NCBI GenBank assembly: GCA_951799445.1
Contig: OX637287.1
Span: 4,402,001-4,466,000, forward strand
From: Pseudisothecium myosuroides
Lineage: Eukaryota; Streptophyta; Bryopsida; Hypnales; Lembophyllaceae
Reading direction: 5' to 3'
Length of the DNA stretch: 64,000 nucleotides
Shown here: one piece after another, positions 47,936 through 61,921 of the stretch
How the letters are laid out: each line of letters begins with the position of its first letter
Position numbering within the stretch: the stretch's first letter is position 1
The notes under the pieces: generated by a model
What the model saw: the letters and a program-made list of their open reading frames with translations, nothing else
What the model was told of the DNA's origin: nothing
Databases searched by the model: none
Made by a program: the position numbers and the translations under genes

Positions 47936-50204
47936 ATACTTGAAGGGAAGGGAAATAGGTACCTATTAGTGTCCCTAGACTTGTCCTAAATCATTCTTCA
48001 AAAAGCAAGAAATTTAAGTAATGAGAGTTCATCGACATCTCAAAAGTAAGTGGACTTCACTAGAATTGAATAGTATGAATATGATGGTTTGGAATCAAAT
48101 AGTAGAACTTGGAAATAGGAAGGTGGTTGGAAATGATTTGTTCTATCTTATAAAACTTATAGAATTTTTTTTTATGCATTTTTATATAAAACCAATGAAA
48201 CTATAAGCTTTCACGTAAACTTGCCAAAATCCAATAATTTTAATGATTTAGCCATTACAAAATTACTAAAAAATAAATCCACAAAATTTGACCTTTCAAA
48301 ATTTGGCATTGTCTTCACCAATTTGAACAATCATCATGGCAATCCTTGAGTTTCATAATTCATGCCTAAAATTGCGATTATAGGAATTAGTATTAACATT
48401 CATTGTCACTTGATCGAAGAGACATTAGAGGAAAAAATTGGGCCTCTACAAGGCAAGTAGGCCACTAGAGCTCAACCAACAATCCAAATAAAAAATTAAT
48501 ATGATTTTTTGAATTTTTATTTTTATTTTTTGTTTGCACTTTTGGAGGGACTAGTCCAAAGTCTTGCGGCACTCTTGAGACCTTAAATTTTCTTTAATGC
48601 AATGGTCCTTTCTAGGTTTGACAACCAAGAAAACAATGAATTGCATTTTTGTTACAAAATTAGGGATCCCCAATCATTTTGCTTCACAACAATATTGAAC
48701 ACAACAGGTTTTTTCATTCAATTTTAAATAGTGATTATAACAACGATGAACATTACCATGTGAGCGCAAAGACATGAATCTACAACTCTACAAGCCTTGA
48801 ACCTAGTTGTAAATGTATATATATATATATATATATATAACACCATTTGAAGGTGTTTATAACATATATGTACCTATAATATAGAAACATTATATTACGA
48901 AAAGAATCTATAACATAAGTACCTATAATATAGACATCTATAACTAGAAGGTGTCTACAATATAGATTCCTAGGCTTATAGGCTCATAGACTCTAAGCTC
49001 ACATGCATGCTAGCACTCCCCGTGATTATAACTAAGACCTCAGTCATCATAGGTCAAGCTGGCATATATATTCTAGTTACTCAATAATGGACAATGGACA
49101 ACTACTATAATTTGTCCTAGTAGATGAGGTCGGGGGGGCTTTGAAGGAGGGAAAGGGAATTAGTGTCACCACAAAATTTTGTTTTTATACACATTGGTTC
49201 AATAGAATAATATTTCAACTTGCACTTATTCAAAATAGTGTAACTTTGATAAATTATTGTTATACTCATACCATGACACTATCACGTGCACTATTAGGAC
49301 AAATTAGTGTAGTCCAATTGACAACTAATAAAATTTGAAATGAATTTGTAGCACAATCAAGTCATCCATTCAACAATTTCAAGACTCTCAGCATATTTTT
49401 CTAAATCTAAAGTCATCAACCTCGGTATGCAACTTTTGTATTAAATGCAGGGGGCATTGGCGTTAAAATGGCTTAGAAGATAGCTTTTGTAAAAATTATA
49501 TCAAATTAAAAGAACCAAATAGTTAGGTGAAGTCCAAATTAATTAAAATAAGATGTAGAAAACTAATATTGGATTGCATATTTATTTTTAAAAATCTTCA
49601 CAATATATATAAAAAAATGAAATACCTATGAATAATGTTTTTTAAATACAAAAGGTTCCTTCCAATTAAAATTAAAATCATTTGTAGTGTTTTATTTATA
49701 ATAAAAAATCTTAAATTTTATTAAAAAGCCTCAAAAGTTGGATAGCTTGGCCTATGCTACATCACCTACATGTGTAAAAAAAATCATGTAATTAATTTTT
49801 TATGCTATTATTGTCCTCAAAACATATTCATTTCAAGTATTCAATTATATTTTTTGAATTCCTTGTTAAAAGTGCTATAAGAATTTTCTACATTAAAAAA
49901 AATTATATCCCTTGAGATTGGACTAATTGCATTACAAGTGATTATAATCAGGGCCATATAATACAGGAGTTGCATACTTGGAGTTGTTAAAATTTAAAAT
50001 TAGGACTACATTCTTCATTCTATATAGTGTGGTCTATACTAAATAGATACCATTGAGATAATTTCATTTAGTGTTGCTCCCATGATTCAAGGAATCCACA
50101 CTATTCAAATGATTGAGCTTTCTTATTTCTTTTAAATAGTCTTACAAGTACATGTATATACTATACAATCCTAGTGTTTGACTGCGTAATAACTTCAATT
50201 GCAC
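47936..50204. other. Gene-free AT-rich stretch with simple repeats
   Basis: An (AT)n run lies at 48816-48839. It is followed by degenerate direct repeats of cctataatatag and ctataac around 48850-48960. No gene is supported. Confidence 0.45.
48816..48839. repeat. (AT)n microsatellite
   Basis: An uninterrupted AT run of about 24 bp. Confidence 0.9.
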
Positions 50205-51067
50205 GGATGTTTGTATGAAACACTTGTACTATTTCTCGTCACACATTGCACGTGGAAGTGGTTTTATAGCATAACTATTGCAAAAATGATCCAATGAACT
50301 CGAAATTCACAAGAAAGGTTCTATGGGAAATTGTCAATGTTTGAACATTTTGAATTTTTTGAAATTACTTTAGAAGGTCTAAGTGAATTTTCTTAATATG
50401 TCACTTTCAGTTTTAGGGGTAACTTTTGGTACTATTGAGTATCCAATGTAGCAAATTTTGGGCTGAGCTTTGATAGCCTCTTTAAATTCCATAAGCAACG
50501 TACATCTTCTGCCAAGAAGGATTATGCAAACCTTGCTTCAAGTGTCTTTTACTTATCCCTAAATTTACTTCACTGAGCATGCAATTCCGGAAAATAGAAT
50601 TTGATAATTTTGTGTTTTCTTCATGTTGACTTCTCTCTACTAAGTTTTCTACAATGGCCATTTTTTCTACAATTTTTAAAGCGGTTTCACTAATTTTTAA
50701 AAAGAAAAGTGTCTGCAAACTATTTTTCAATGCAGGTTCTAATCTTTGCTGGAAGATAGTATTACAAGGTTGTCCGCAATATTGAATAGTACTGGAAAGA
50801 CCCTACTTCACATGATATTCTCCAACGTGAAGTGCATTGGACTTCAAATCTTCAGCCATTGCTAGTTGGATGGCATCCTTGTTCCAGGAGTATTGGACGT
50901 ACGCGTGTCAATGACTCAATGGCCCTCGAGATCCAAAAAAAGATCAATGATCCACGTCTTTTATTCCATGCCCCCTATAGTACTCACAATACTTGTAGTA
51001 TCCATATTACTAACTGATCAAAAATGCAAAATGCAAAAAATAGTACAAGTGTTTTGTACAATGATCC
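50205..51067. mobile_element. MITE of the 4-bp-TSD family, 863 bp (copy 4, diverged)
   Basis: The left end GGATGTTTGTATGAAACACT and the right end read inward GGATCATTGTACAAAACACT share the subterminal string cttgtactattt. Flanks are GCAC (50201-50204) and GCAT (51068-51071), one mismatch in four. The terminal GGGTG of the family is changed to GGATG/GGATC. Non-coding. Confidence 0.5.
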
Positions 51068-52657
51068 GCATACAAATTGGCAAACCAACAATTAATCATA
51101 GTGACAACCTTCAAAGTACAATACCATTTTACCACCACCAAATTGGGGTAAATTGATAAACTACAGTTTACAGTAATTGATGAAAAAAGCTCTATTTAGT
51201 GTGGCCCCATGTTTGTAGGAGTAATCATATTCGGAGTAACACTAAATAGAATGGAGAGTGTAAGCTTGAGTGTGTTTGTTTTTAAAGAAAATGGTGGTGA
51301 AAATCATAATAAGGTAAACCAGCCCATCACCGTTCACTGACTAATTCTGTTTTATCAACTTTTGGCCCTAATTCTGTTCATTGCAAAATCTAAATCCATT
51401 CATTTTCTTGACAATTTCAATGCATTAATGCCAAAAGAGGTAACATGTCAATCCTTCATTGGTGGGAACTTAAGTGCCAATAGATACATGTCAAGGCAGT
51501 AATGGATTGTTTATGGGACAGTTTTGACCCCACTCTATGGGCGGTTCTGTAATTTCAAGACAAACCACTTCAAAAATTCATAGAGATTACAATTTTAATT
51601 GGAAAATTATAATTCCACTTGGGTTTGATTTGTGAAACAAGCGCACACCTCTAAACAATGTGCCTCTCGTGGAATTGGCCCCAAGATACTCAGATTCCAA
51701 ATCAGGGTGGTAAACTGGTAATAGGCTATTAGGCTTGTCTACCTTACTTGTACGATCATAATCAGCCCAGTTTCAGAGAGAACATGTTAGATGAATCATT
51801 GATAGAATGTTCTGACATAAATATCATTTTGTGCAGTTTGTCTCAAAAGTAAATTTAAAAAATACATCACATTACATTCTTGATACACTGCTAGACGAAG
51901 GACAGACACAATGCCATACTAGCATGTCATCTTCTATTCTCACATGAAAATTCTGGTATTAGCTAGACCTGTGCGAACAGATGACTTGGTCCCTGTCATC
52001 TCCTGCATGGTCCTAGAAACTGTTGTCAAAATTGTCCTGAAATTTGGCATTTGTACAAGCCCATATCATCCACATATGTGTGTGATACTGTTAATGAGTA
52101 CGTGGATTGTGACATGAAATAGCAACCTGGCTGGTGAGCATTTTACGCGCACTGGAGTGTAAAGGACACATCAATACATTCATGAGCTGTGACCAATAAC
52201 CAAAACAAATCAGCTCAGGTAGTACCTGGAATCCTCTAGATGCTAATTAATCAAGTCCTTTCCTCCTTGGCATCAAACTACAGTCAACCCCTCTCCAATG
52301 ACACTGCCTTGGGAGACAAGCTAGTGAACCTCTAAATAATTACATCAATTTTGTACGTACGTTCAAAACTTGACATGAGAAAGTCGCCCAATCACATGTG
52401 TATATGCACATTGTACTAGATTCTCAAGATACACAAGAAATTTGCAATCATAAAGTATGTCGCTCCAGAGGGGTTGTGTGTAGTCTACAGTACCTCTGTC
52501 ATGAGGAGCAAATGGAAGAGTATATATATAGCATATAATGCAATGTGCATCAGGCTGCCATGTAATTGAAAATCATTTCAGCAAAATTGTCTTTTTGACT
52601 ACTTATGGAGTTTTGGAAAGCTAACTACTGTACTGATTCCACCAATAATTAAATCAT
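51068..52657. other. 3-prime flank of the WRKY gene, no gene
   Basis: The part nearest the WRKY stop codon should be its 3-prime UTR. No open frame or repeat is worth calling. Confidence 0.45.
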
Positions 52658-55600
52658 TCAACTCTTGCTGACCTTTGGCCCGCCCTGCCTGACCATGTCC
52701 TGCAACAGTCCCTCCGCCTGCCCCTGCCCGATAGTACTGCTGCTCTCTAAGGCTTGCCCTTGTAAATTCTCGCTAGTAGGAGAACTCAACCCCGCTGCTG
52801 CAAGACCTGATCTAATACTACGTTGATGGTGCTGTTGCTGCTGCTGTTGTGGTGGCAATGGAGTCCTTACCTGGCCCCGTGGATCTAGACTTCCAGAGCC
52901 AAGAATATTAATAATGTGACTACTAACAGACCGGCCAGCAGCAGGCTGCGGTTGCCCCGAACTCTCTTCAAAATTGGGTCGCCCGGCGCTGGAGCTTACC
53001 AGAGTGTCCAGGCTTTCATCAATAATTCGATTACTACCACTAGTACCTCCTACTCCTGCATTCAAAATTTCATGTCTCCGGGTATCCGGTTCCCGTGATG
53101 TTAGATTCGAACTAGAGCCGGCTGGACCTGCAATCGGAACCCCAGACTGCAAGTTCGGGAACGCAGGTAACCCTGCAAAGAAGGATCCAGCTGATCTCAA
53201 CGGAAGTACTTCTGATATCGATCTGGTTATTAAAGAGCCTCCGAGGTCGGGAAACGGGCGTGGTAACCGAGACAGAAAGCCCTCCGGCCGCTGCGCAGTG
53301 AACTGGAACGGCTCTTGCTTGACTGACGATCCGAACGTGGTCGGGTCTTGTAAGCCCAGAAACTGCTGGGCTCGGAACAAGCTCTCTTGCTGGATTCCCA
53401 GCTGCCGCAACTGCTGCTGGTGCTGCTGCTGTTGTTGCTGGTGCCCGTGGGGGAAGCTCGGGTTGGGCTGCAGGCCTCGGAAGGTGCGAAGCGCGTTGGC
53501 TTGCTGCAGAGACGCCAAGTCGAAGCCTGGCGGGAGGGGAAGCAAGTTGGCTCCAGTTGGGCCTAAGGGACTTTGGAAAAGCCCGCCGCCCATGCCTAGT
53601 GGACGGTCGCCGAAGTAGCCCCCTGCGGAGGGGCGGTGGAAACCAGGGGTTTGGTGCGTGTGCGTGCCTTCGTAGGTGGTGATCACGAGCCCGGCGTCTT
53701 CGTTGGAACGCTCCACGCGCTTGCGCACCGGGCACATTGGGGTGGTGCATCGGTAGTAGTTTCTGCATGCAGACATGCATGGGAGGTGATCGAGAAGTTA
53801 GAATGGCAATTTCGTACGTTGAACTGGCGGTATTGTAATACTTTGGTATGTTTCAGGACGTACGCACGACTTGGAACATAAATCCATACGTGTCCTAGAT
53901 TGTGGCCTGAACTTAGCTAGACCTTTCTGGAGAAGATATAAGTCAGACACGCCCAAATGCGCCAGGTTCGTAAGCGTCACTTAATCAGTGATCGCACTGA
54001 CTACATCTCCTAAATCAAAATGTACCTATTCTTCAAGAAACGATTATACAATATCTACCAAAAAAACTTTGATCCTTCATAACTTTGGAATAGGGTATCC
54101 GAATGATGCATAACTCGAAACGAGTTACGTCATATTCACTGAAACAAAATTCTTGAGCTGCCTGCCTTTGTAGCGTTCACAAAATGTCTAAATTCTTTTT
54201 CCACAGCATCTTGAGTTCAAAATATGAAGCTTTCAAGTGCGAGTATTTACAGTTTCTGACTCAATTCACCCATGCATTCTACGCTGATCTTTGATTTTGA
54301 AATTACAAAACAATTTGGCATGGTACAGTGATGCACTCAACAGGAATAATGATGTCTCAAATTGGTGCATTTCTGAGTTGCAACAACTTTGGATTGGCTT
54401 CCAAAATCTACGCCAGCGTGATCAGATGACTAATCTCAGAGCGTCAAAAATTTGACACTCAAGTGTCCACAGATCGTAAATCTATGAGAAATATGGATTT
54501 GAGGTTAAGCTGGCTCGCTTTAGGGTTTTAGTTGGGCAACTAAAAACCGCTCCAGTTTCAGTTGGGGGCTCAAAACTTTGCCAGTTCGGAATAAGGATTT
54601 CTTGAGTTGATGAAGGCGTTTATAATGGGTGCCAATTTCGTGGAATTTCGTCGATACAGGCAATAAATATGACTAATTAAACGTCAGTTCGTTGACTGTC
54701 AACTGGTTGTTCACTGGTTTCTAAAGTTGTTAGTAAGTTTATCTAAATTGACTACAGATATCAGTGAAGGGTCGAACGGATATGGTAAATGCTACCATTT
54801 TATAGATCGTGGCCTGCATACATAACCTCCTACGTGAAACTTCAATGCCAAGCGTAGTTATGTTTGGAGACATTGGAGGCCAGGGGGAAAAATCTAGGTG
54901 TTACAGCTGAGGTAAGACACGATGGATTTTCAGACGCATTAAATTACCATGTCAGCCTACCACGTGAAGACGGTGCCAGCGCACTCATTACAGTAGTGTA
55001 TGCGCGCATGCAAGTTACAATATCCTACTCAGTCAACTAATATTACAGACACTCCAAAGATGGGAGAAAATCGGCATAGTAACGTGCACTATCTACTAAA
55101 ATTGCATGGATAAGTCGTGCCCAGAGAGCAGAGTTGCAATAACGCATTGATATAGGGAAATCCAAGTTCAGCAGAAAATTAATCCTTAGGCAAGGAAAAA
55201 TGAAGAGAAGAGCTTACCTGGGATGAGGGCTATTCTTCACGGCTTTTTGGCCATATTTACGCCACTTGAAACCATCATCGAGAACGTCCACATCAGTCCT
55301 GGTTTTGATGGCGTATCTGGGTTCTCTTAACCGCTTGGCGCCACCTCGTTTCCTCGGCTTGCTTCTGCCAATCGCAAAACCTTAGATCTTAGTATTGCTG
55401 TTACTATCCTCCCATAACTGCATACTTTCTTGCTCACTCTACACATGCCTCGAACTCTAGTTTGGAGACATGCACAACTCTCGCTAAAAGAAAATGGGAA
55501 ATGCATAATTACAGTTGGAGACAATCCGATCATGTAAACCTATGAGTTTTAGTCAGATAAATCTACCGGTCCAAATAAAAAAGCAATTGCGCCCAAGCGC

Positions 55601-58600
55601 ATAATTACGGTATATCAGAAGACCACCCTGTTGTGAAAAATGCATCACACAGGCAGCTCCTATATGTTTTGGGATAGAGATTACTTTCGAGGATAATAAC
55701 AGAGGACATCTACGAATCATCCGAAAAATCGACTAAATGAGTCAGAAATCTGGAATTTGTGATCACAAACAGCCTGGATCGTAGCCTATATGTCACTGTA
55801 ACTTTACGAAATTCTACAGAACTGGGTGACCTTACTATTAGCACTACAAACAGCGCTTGCACTCCCTTCGTTAGGGACTTAGGGTCTATGTTATGTAGTC
55901 TGAACGACACAGTGAGAATGACATCAGTGACACCCTTGAGGATTCTGCCTCACAATGTCATTCACATACGTTTTCCTCACTATGTAGCATAGTGGGGATG
56001 TTTTCACATGTGCTTTCGAGATTAAAGAATCGAAAAAATAACATTAAAGAATTCCATATGTACAACACTACTGATTTACAGTCAGATGAAATATATCTAT
56101 CAATTAACTACGTGTGCCATAGTCTCACATATGTTTTAAAAGACAGCCAAGCCTAATAGAATACTCACATAATCTATATTAAAACTGCACATGTGAGAAT
56201 TACAATACTTTCAAGATGAAACACTGACCACCAGAGGGTGCCTCAGATGGATCATAGAAGTACTACAAAAGAATATCAAGTCATAAATACGAAGTAAGTA
56301 TGAATAGGATAATAGGATTGCAGATGTACAGTACAGTTTCCGCGTCGCTAGCTGGTACCATGGACGCGGTCACTTTCCATAGCGTGATCATGTAATCTCC
56401 GTAGCAGTCTCACCGCGCACCTCCACGACCAGCTAGCTATACCAATGGAAATCATCATGACTTGGGTACTGTAAGGTCTTCCGCGAAGACTTGGACAAAA
56501 GCCTGACACTCATATAACCTCATTCACCACTTACAGCGATTTCTGAAATTAAATTAAACTACAGACCCAAACAGCATATCCCTATTTGCGAAATATTAAA
56601 TGCTCACTACAACAGCAAATGCATGCCTCGATGTATAACCATGCTAAAATGCATTAAAAACTAGGGTTAATTTCGACAGGTACGAAAGTCTGCCAGAATA
56701 ACCGAATCGAAATCCGCGATCAAAACGAATAATTATCCATTCACCATCTGAATGCTAAGACACAATTTAGGTGAAGATGTAAACAAAACACATTATTCGA
56801 CAGTTAAAGCCGTAAATGCATCTTTTACGATTTCAAAATTGAGTGACGATCATTTCGAAACCTCTAATAGACGATTAGCTCGTCCTCAGAGGACACCAGA
56901 CTTGGCGTAAGAAATAGTCAGATTCCTTGATTAAGTGACTGCTTAACGACGAGAGCTTTAATACAATACTAGCAGATCCACTTGGAAGCCATAAAGGTTG
57001 TACTGACTATAAATACTACATAGACATAATTAGCAGCCTCGATCATCACCAAATTACCATGCATCATACCAATGTCGATAAGATTATTGTTATCAGATTC
57101 AAGGGAAGCCTCAGACTGCTATCATTCAATGCATTCTAACATCCAACCGGCTCACAAGCTCAGTTGTAATAGGGTAGAAACGACCAAACTACTGCAACAT
57201 AGAATTATATTACTAGTTGAAGCTGGAAACTACGCAATAAGAATGCCTTGTCACGGTGTATGAAGAAAATACACCAGTAATAATTGTCTCCAGGTGCAGA
57301 TCAAATCGTGAGAAGGCTACATGCCAGAGGTCTGCTGCTGACCTAGGGGACGAAAGACACGAGTATCCCTGAGTGACAGGAGCGACGATATAACTTCATC
57401 AGCAAGGTACTTCAGTTAATGGACTTCAAGCGTTTCTGAAGACTGAGCTATCCGAGCCCGGTCCTCATTCAGCAGACCTCTGCCATTGAATTCGGACGAA
57501 CTAAATATCACATCTCCAATTCCAATGAAACCAGTCCAAAGCACTAAACCACGACTTCCAGAATCGTGGTTTCAGCACTCACATCGAGCAAGTCTCCGTT
57601 CCGAAAATGCTCACAATTATCCCTTGAATGTTCTTATCATTTGATTTCATTCTTGCATGCATCATTTCCGAATTCTCGATGTACTAGCTATATGGAAAAT
57701 AATCCAAAGCGCACAGCGATCGATGCAAAAGCTAGAAATGCTTACTTGGGAGGATCTGACTTCGGTGTGTCTCCCGAAGCTCCCGCCTCCTCGCCACTGC
57801 CCACAGCAGCAGCAGCTGCTGCTGCTTCCGGCTTCTTCCTCTTCCTGCCGCTGCTCGTTTCCGCCTCTTTCTTCCCACTCTCCTCCTCCGGATCCTCACC
57901 TGCATTACTCGTCGACGGTCCCGACGACACCGAGGTGTTGGACGTGCCTGCCGACGTCGTCACGGAGCCTCCTGCCAGGGGTGACGTCGGAGGCCGATAA
58001 TTAATAGGACCTCTGGCGCCAATAATTTGGGACCCAGGGTCACTGAAAGAAGGGCCAGAGCTGCTCATCAGTCCTGCTGGGCGAATGTCCTCGGAGCTTC
58101 CAAAACGTGGCACTGGCCCTGCTGCATCCAATTTGGAGCTGCTACTTCCCCCACTTCCATGTCCACCTGGGATCGGATCGTTTGGGGCTTCCTTGGCTGG
58201 GAGTTTCAATTGCTCTCTGTGGTGTAAAGATTGTGATGAGGAGGATCCGAGAAGCTGCTGCTCGTATGAGCTGTACAACCTCTGAGCAGAATCGTGCGAG
58301 TCTGTGTCAGGTCCCCCGGGCAATCTAGAATCGAGTCCCGTTCTAGGAGGATCGAGTTCTTGGAGCAGCCATGGAAATTCACCCAGCGGGTTGGCGGAGT
58401 AGGTTACTGAAGAGCCGGGGTCTAAGAGCCCGTGGGGTTGAAGATCTGGGTTCAGAGGAGAGGAGGAAATGAACGACCATGGATTGTTGGTGGAATACTC
58501 GGAGCTTGAAGAAACCAACGCCATGGAGCCGGAAGTCGACAGGGAGCCTCCGGCCTCCTGATCGGACGTTTGATCCAACCTGCGCAGGAACTGGTCCAGG

Positions 58601-58659
58601 AAGCTCTCACAGGGACCGGCCCCCTCGGCCTCTTCCTCATTCGGGGCTTTTTCAGCCAT
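52658..58659 (-). CDS. Group IIc WRKY transcription factor, three exons
   Basis: Exons are 58659-57746, 55364-55218 and 53762-52658 with GT/AG introns of 2.4 and 1.5 kb, giving 721 aa. It is a plant-specific DNA-binding regulator that recognises W-boxes (TTGACC/T) in the nucleus. Residues 1-304 are low-complexity (S, G, P), with a basic GRKRKK nuclear signal near 271-277 and an alanine run. The WRKY domain spans about 316-392: [27 protein letters not shown] at 339-345, then zinc ligands C359, C364, H388 and H390 (C-x4-C-x23-H-x-H). The second intron splits the codon of R354 in HPR|NYYRC, the conserved intron position of group I C-terminal, IIc and III genes. The sequence LREPRY-VDVLDDG resembles the WRKY12/13 branch. 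Residues 393-721 are rich in Q, P, G and S with a glutamine tract near 462-475. The length is far above typical IIc proteins. The ATG at 58659 is the first in frame. Confidence 0.97.
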
Positions 58660-58912
58660 AGCCACACACGGGCCCCGAGTCCTCAGGAGGGATCTGTCCT
58701 CACGCCGAAATAACCCAAACCGATAACTGTCCCCCAAGCGGCTTTCATTGAGTCCATTGATTGCACGGATCGATGGATCCCAAACCCTACCCTTACTAGC
58801 CTCCTGTAGGATAGAGGATCAACACAAACAGAAGCAAGGCTCCGAGGCCCACAGAAGCTCACTTGCTGTCAGTTCGAAGTCTGGCGACTGCCGGAGGGGG
58901 GAGAAGCGACGT

Positions 58913-59021
58913 TTGACTGGAGCGACAAGGAGAGAGAGTACTGTGACGATGGTAGTACATGGGAATACAGACAGACAGAGAGGCGGACGGAGATCCCTTA
59001 AACTCCTTGAGTGTGTTGACC
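58913..59021. promoter_or_regulatory. W-box cores upstream of the WRKY gene
   Basis: TTGACT at 58913-58918 and TTGACC at 59016-59021 lie 250-360 bp upstream of the WRKY ATG. A further TTGACT lies near 60189. Many WRKY genes are self- or cross-regulated through such sites. The core is only six bases, so chance matches are possible, and the transcription start is unknown. Confidence 0.3.
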
Positions 59022-61452
59022 CACTGTGACAATAACCACCTCTAGTGCCGGACACTGGAAGGGAGTTCTTACTAGTCAGGAACGTGGGAAGCGAACTCAC
59101 ATAGGGGCAAAAAGGACACCACCTAGCGAAATTAGTGAAACCCCTAGAGATTCACAACCCACGGGACGTCGTATCTCCAGGAGCTACTCATTCTGTTCAA
59201 CACTTCAGCTGATGGCTCTCTAGTGAGAGAAGAAAACAAGTGGACCCGTAGATACTCATTAATGCCCCAGTTCGGAGAGCTAGCACCTGGCTCTCAAGAA
59301 TTAGAAGATCATGACCACCGTTCTGTGCCTGCCTGGGAAGAGATTAATAATTCCTGTGCGTGAAACCCTATGATGTCGGTTGAAACCAAAACGGGAACCG
59401 AAGCAGATGATTTGGCGATCCGTGTGTGGATTCTGAAGCGAGTATTTATCACCCGTGATCATCAAGCCTAGCCTGTTGTTCTCATTTGTTTCCGAACTGC
59501 CTACGAAAAAGTTTGAATCAAAACATCGGAGCTAGTGTGTTGCTCACCCGACAATCAAAACAGCAGTGAGTCGGTGGTCCCACTTGTGCATGCTCGAATC
59601 AATCCCAGTTCTCCCAGTACGTGCTCCAGTGGAAGGGGAAAAAATCCAATCGCGTAGGCCTAAGAACCAAATTGCGTCACCTGTATCAGTTGCGTACAAC
59701 AAACACTGGGCGCCACTCTTGCAACCCACGACGTACAGAAAATAGCTAGAGCAATATTATCTCAGGACCTGCGTGTCTGCTTGCACCAAAGCATTGAGTG
59801 GTGTTCCACCGAGTCCTAGCCTGCATGTGTGTGCACCAGTCCACTAGCTCTCTCCGCGTAGCTCATTCGGTTGGTCCGAATTGTTAACCCTGCGCGCTTG
59901 ACAGAGCTTTTGCGGCACCGACACCGCCGTCGAGGTTTCCCCAAATCATTTAAGATTGAATCAACCAATGTACAGTGAGGAGGGTTTGGCGTCGTGGTGT
60001 CTAGTAGCTGCTGTCATAAGTTTCCCTTCCCCTGGAGCCTTTCTCGAGTGCTGGTCGACACTTGAGATCGAATCCCAAATGAATCTGCTGCTGGTCGGGT
60101 GGGCTATACTACAAGTAGGTCGGAACGAGGCGCTGGCATGAAACACCGCGGCTTGGGGCCAGCTATAATGACGACGCCCCTGGAGTGCATTGACTTGGAA
60201 GGAGCCAAGGGAGAGAGCGAGGAGGAGCCTGGCCTTGATGATTGCACTTTGCATGACACTTTAATGAGCAGATACGAAGCTTACTGAGAGTTAGGTCTTC
60301 CGCCAGCCAGCCAGCCAGGGTTCACTGAATCAGAAAGGGTGATCGTGAAGCGAACTAATAAGCCATGGAAGTAATGGTACTTATATAAACTCCTGCCACT
60401 CAACTACCATAACCACAGAATCATTCAATGGCGGACGCTTCTGAAGACGGGAGAATAAAGAAATTGGAAAATCAACAGCCCTCAGGCCGGATACGATTTG
60501 GTATGTAGCTCGTACTGCAAATAGGAAACTGTCTGTTAGCTGGTGTCTCCCAAAGGTTCTTCTTTGGTGCCCGCCCGGACTTCGGCTGAAGTCGACAACC
60601 AGAGACTTTTTGCAAGCTACAAGCAACCGGGTCCTGCTCTGAGGGAAAGGCTGAATCGAAGCATGCTAGTGGGGTTATGGCTTCGTTTCTTCGCTTCCGG
60701 CACTTGCCTTGCCTCGCCTTGCCTTGGGTTGCTTCGCCTTGCCTTGCCTTGCGCGCTTGCTTCCTTCCTTCCACACAAGATCTGACACCAGATATTGTCA
60801 AAGCCTGCGTTGTGTTGGTTGTTAGGATTGTAAACCTACTTTCATTATACTTAAGTGCGGTTTCCTGAGGAGCCAACGTACTGAAGACGGAGCCGACTAT
60901 TAACTTACCTTCGTCTGTGCTGTGCAATGGCGAGGCAGCTTCTCTTCAGCTTCTGTCTTGCTTTGGTCCGGTCACAGCCTTGAAGAAGCAATCATCGAAG
61001 CTGTCACCGGTCAGAAATTTTACTTGGGTAGGGGAAAGGTTTAACTGGGGCACACTGCCCACCGGTGTATTTTTAACGATTTTAGACCTGCAGGAGGGGA
61101 ACTGGCAAACGCGTGAAGGACGACATCCACTCACAGAGTGAGTTGGCCGTCTTGTAATTACAAATTGCTTTTTTGCACACAAAACACGTTACACCTTGAT
61201 GTCCATGCAAAACCTGAGTAATAACTTACATTCATTTCTTCAAAACCATGTAGAAAATTGTAAAGTTTCTGGTTTTCGAAAAACAAACAAACCACTATTT
61301 CCCTAAAATGAAGAAGTTGAAATATTTTTGGGTGCAATCTTGCAAAATTGTGCCCATAAGAAGAAAAGACTTACGTAAACAAAGCATTATTTAGTTCCTT
61401 TTGAAGAAATTAAAACAATAGCCAATAGGGAATACTCCATCTCAGAGCACAT
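59022..61452. other. Upstream region of the WRKY gene; no gene called
   Basis: GC-richer, apparently single-copy DNA that may hold the WRKY promoter and 5-prime UTR exons. Simple repeats occur: (CCAG)4 near 60303-60318 and a CCTTG-type tract at 60703-60755. A minus-strand frame at 60472-60927 owes its length partly to that tract and is not called. Confidence 0.4.
60703..60755. repeat. Imperfect CCTTG pentanucleotide tract
   Basis: About ten CCTTG/GCCTT units with interruptions (cttgcctcgccttgccttgg and similar). Confidence 0.8.
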
Positions 61453-61921
61453 TTAACCCCTAAAGTACCAAGGAGCCCACTTTGGACTTTTTGAGAACTT
61501 GGGCAAGCTCTTTTGACTTCATAATTTAGAATTTTTAAAAGGACTTTTTCAGAGTCACTCTATTCATCATAATCTACATGTGAAGCTTTGTTTCATATCA
61601 TTCCAATCAATATTGCAAAAGTTAGAATGGTTTTTTTTTATTTCAATATCAAACTAGGCAGCAAAAATTATATTCTAAAAAAATACTAGTATTAACTATT
61701 TTTGGGGGGATTTTATAGATTGATACCTACTCAAAAACATTTGAATCATCGGAATTCTAAATAATGAGGAAAAAGTTATGAGGGATTTTATTTTGTGGGC
61801 AATGAAGGGTAGAAAAAACATATGAAGTCGTCTTTTGCTTTCAATTTTGAAAAATTTCCCAAGTAAAAATCAAAATAAAAGATATTAATTGTATACTAGA
61901 ATACTCTCACTATTGAGATTA

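Noticed and set aside
52974..53618. 214-codon plus-strand frame opposite the WRKY third exon
   Set aside because: A shadow of the WRKY coding sequence; the cysteine-rich part is the antisense of the glutamine tract.
60472..60927. 151-codon minus-strand frame upstream of the WRKY gene
   Set aside because: Its length comes partly from the CCTTG tract, giving a KARQGEATQGKARQGK run; no conserved motif and no splice context.
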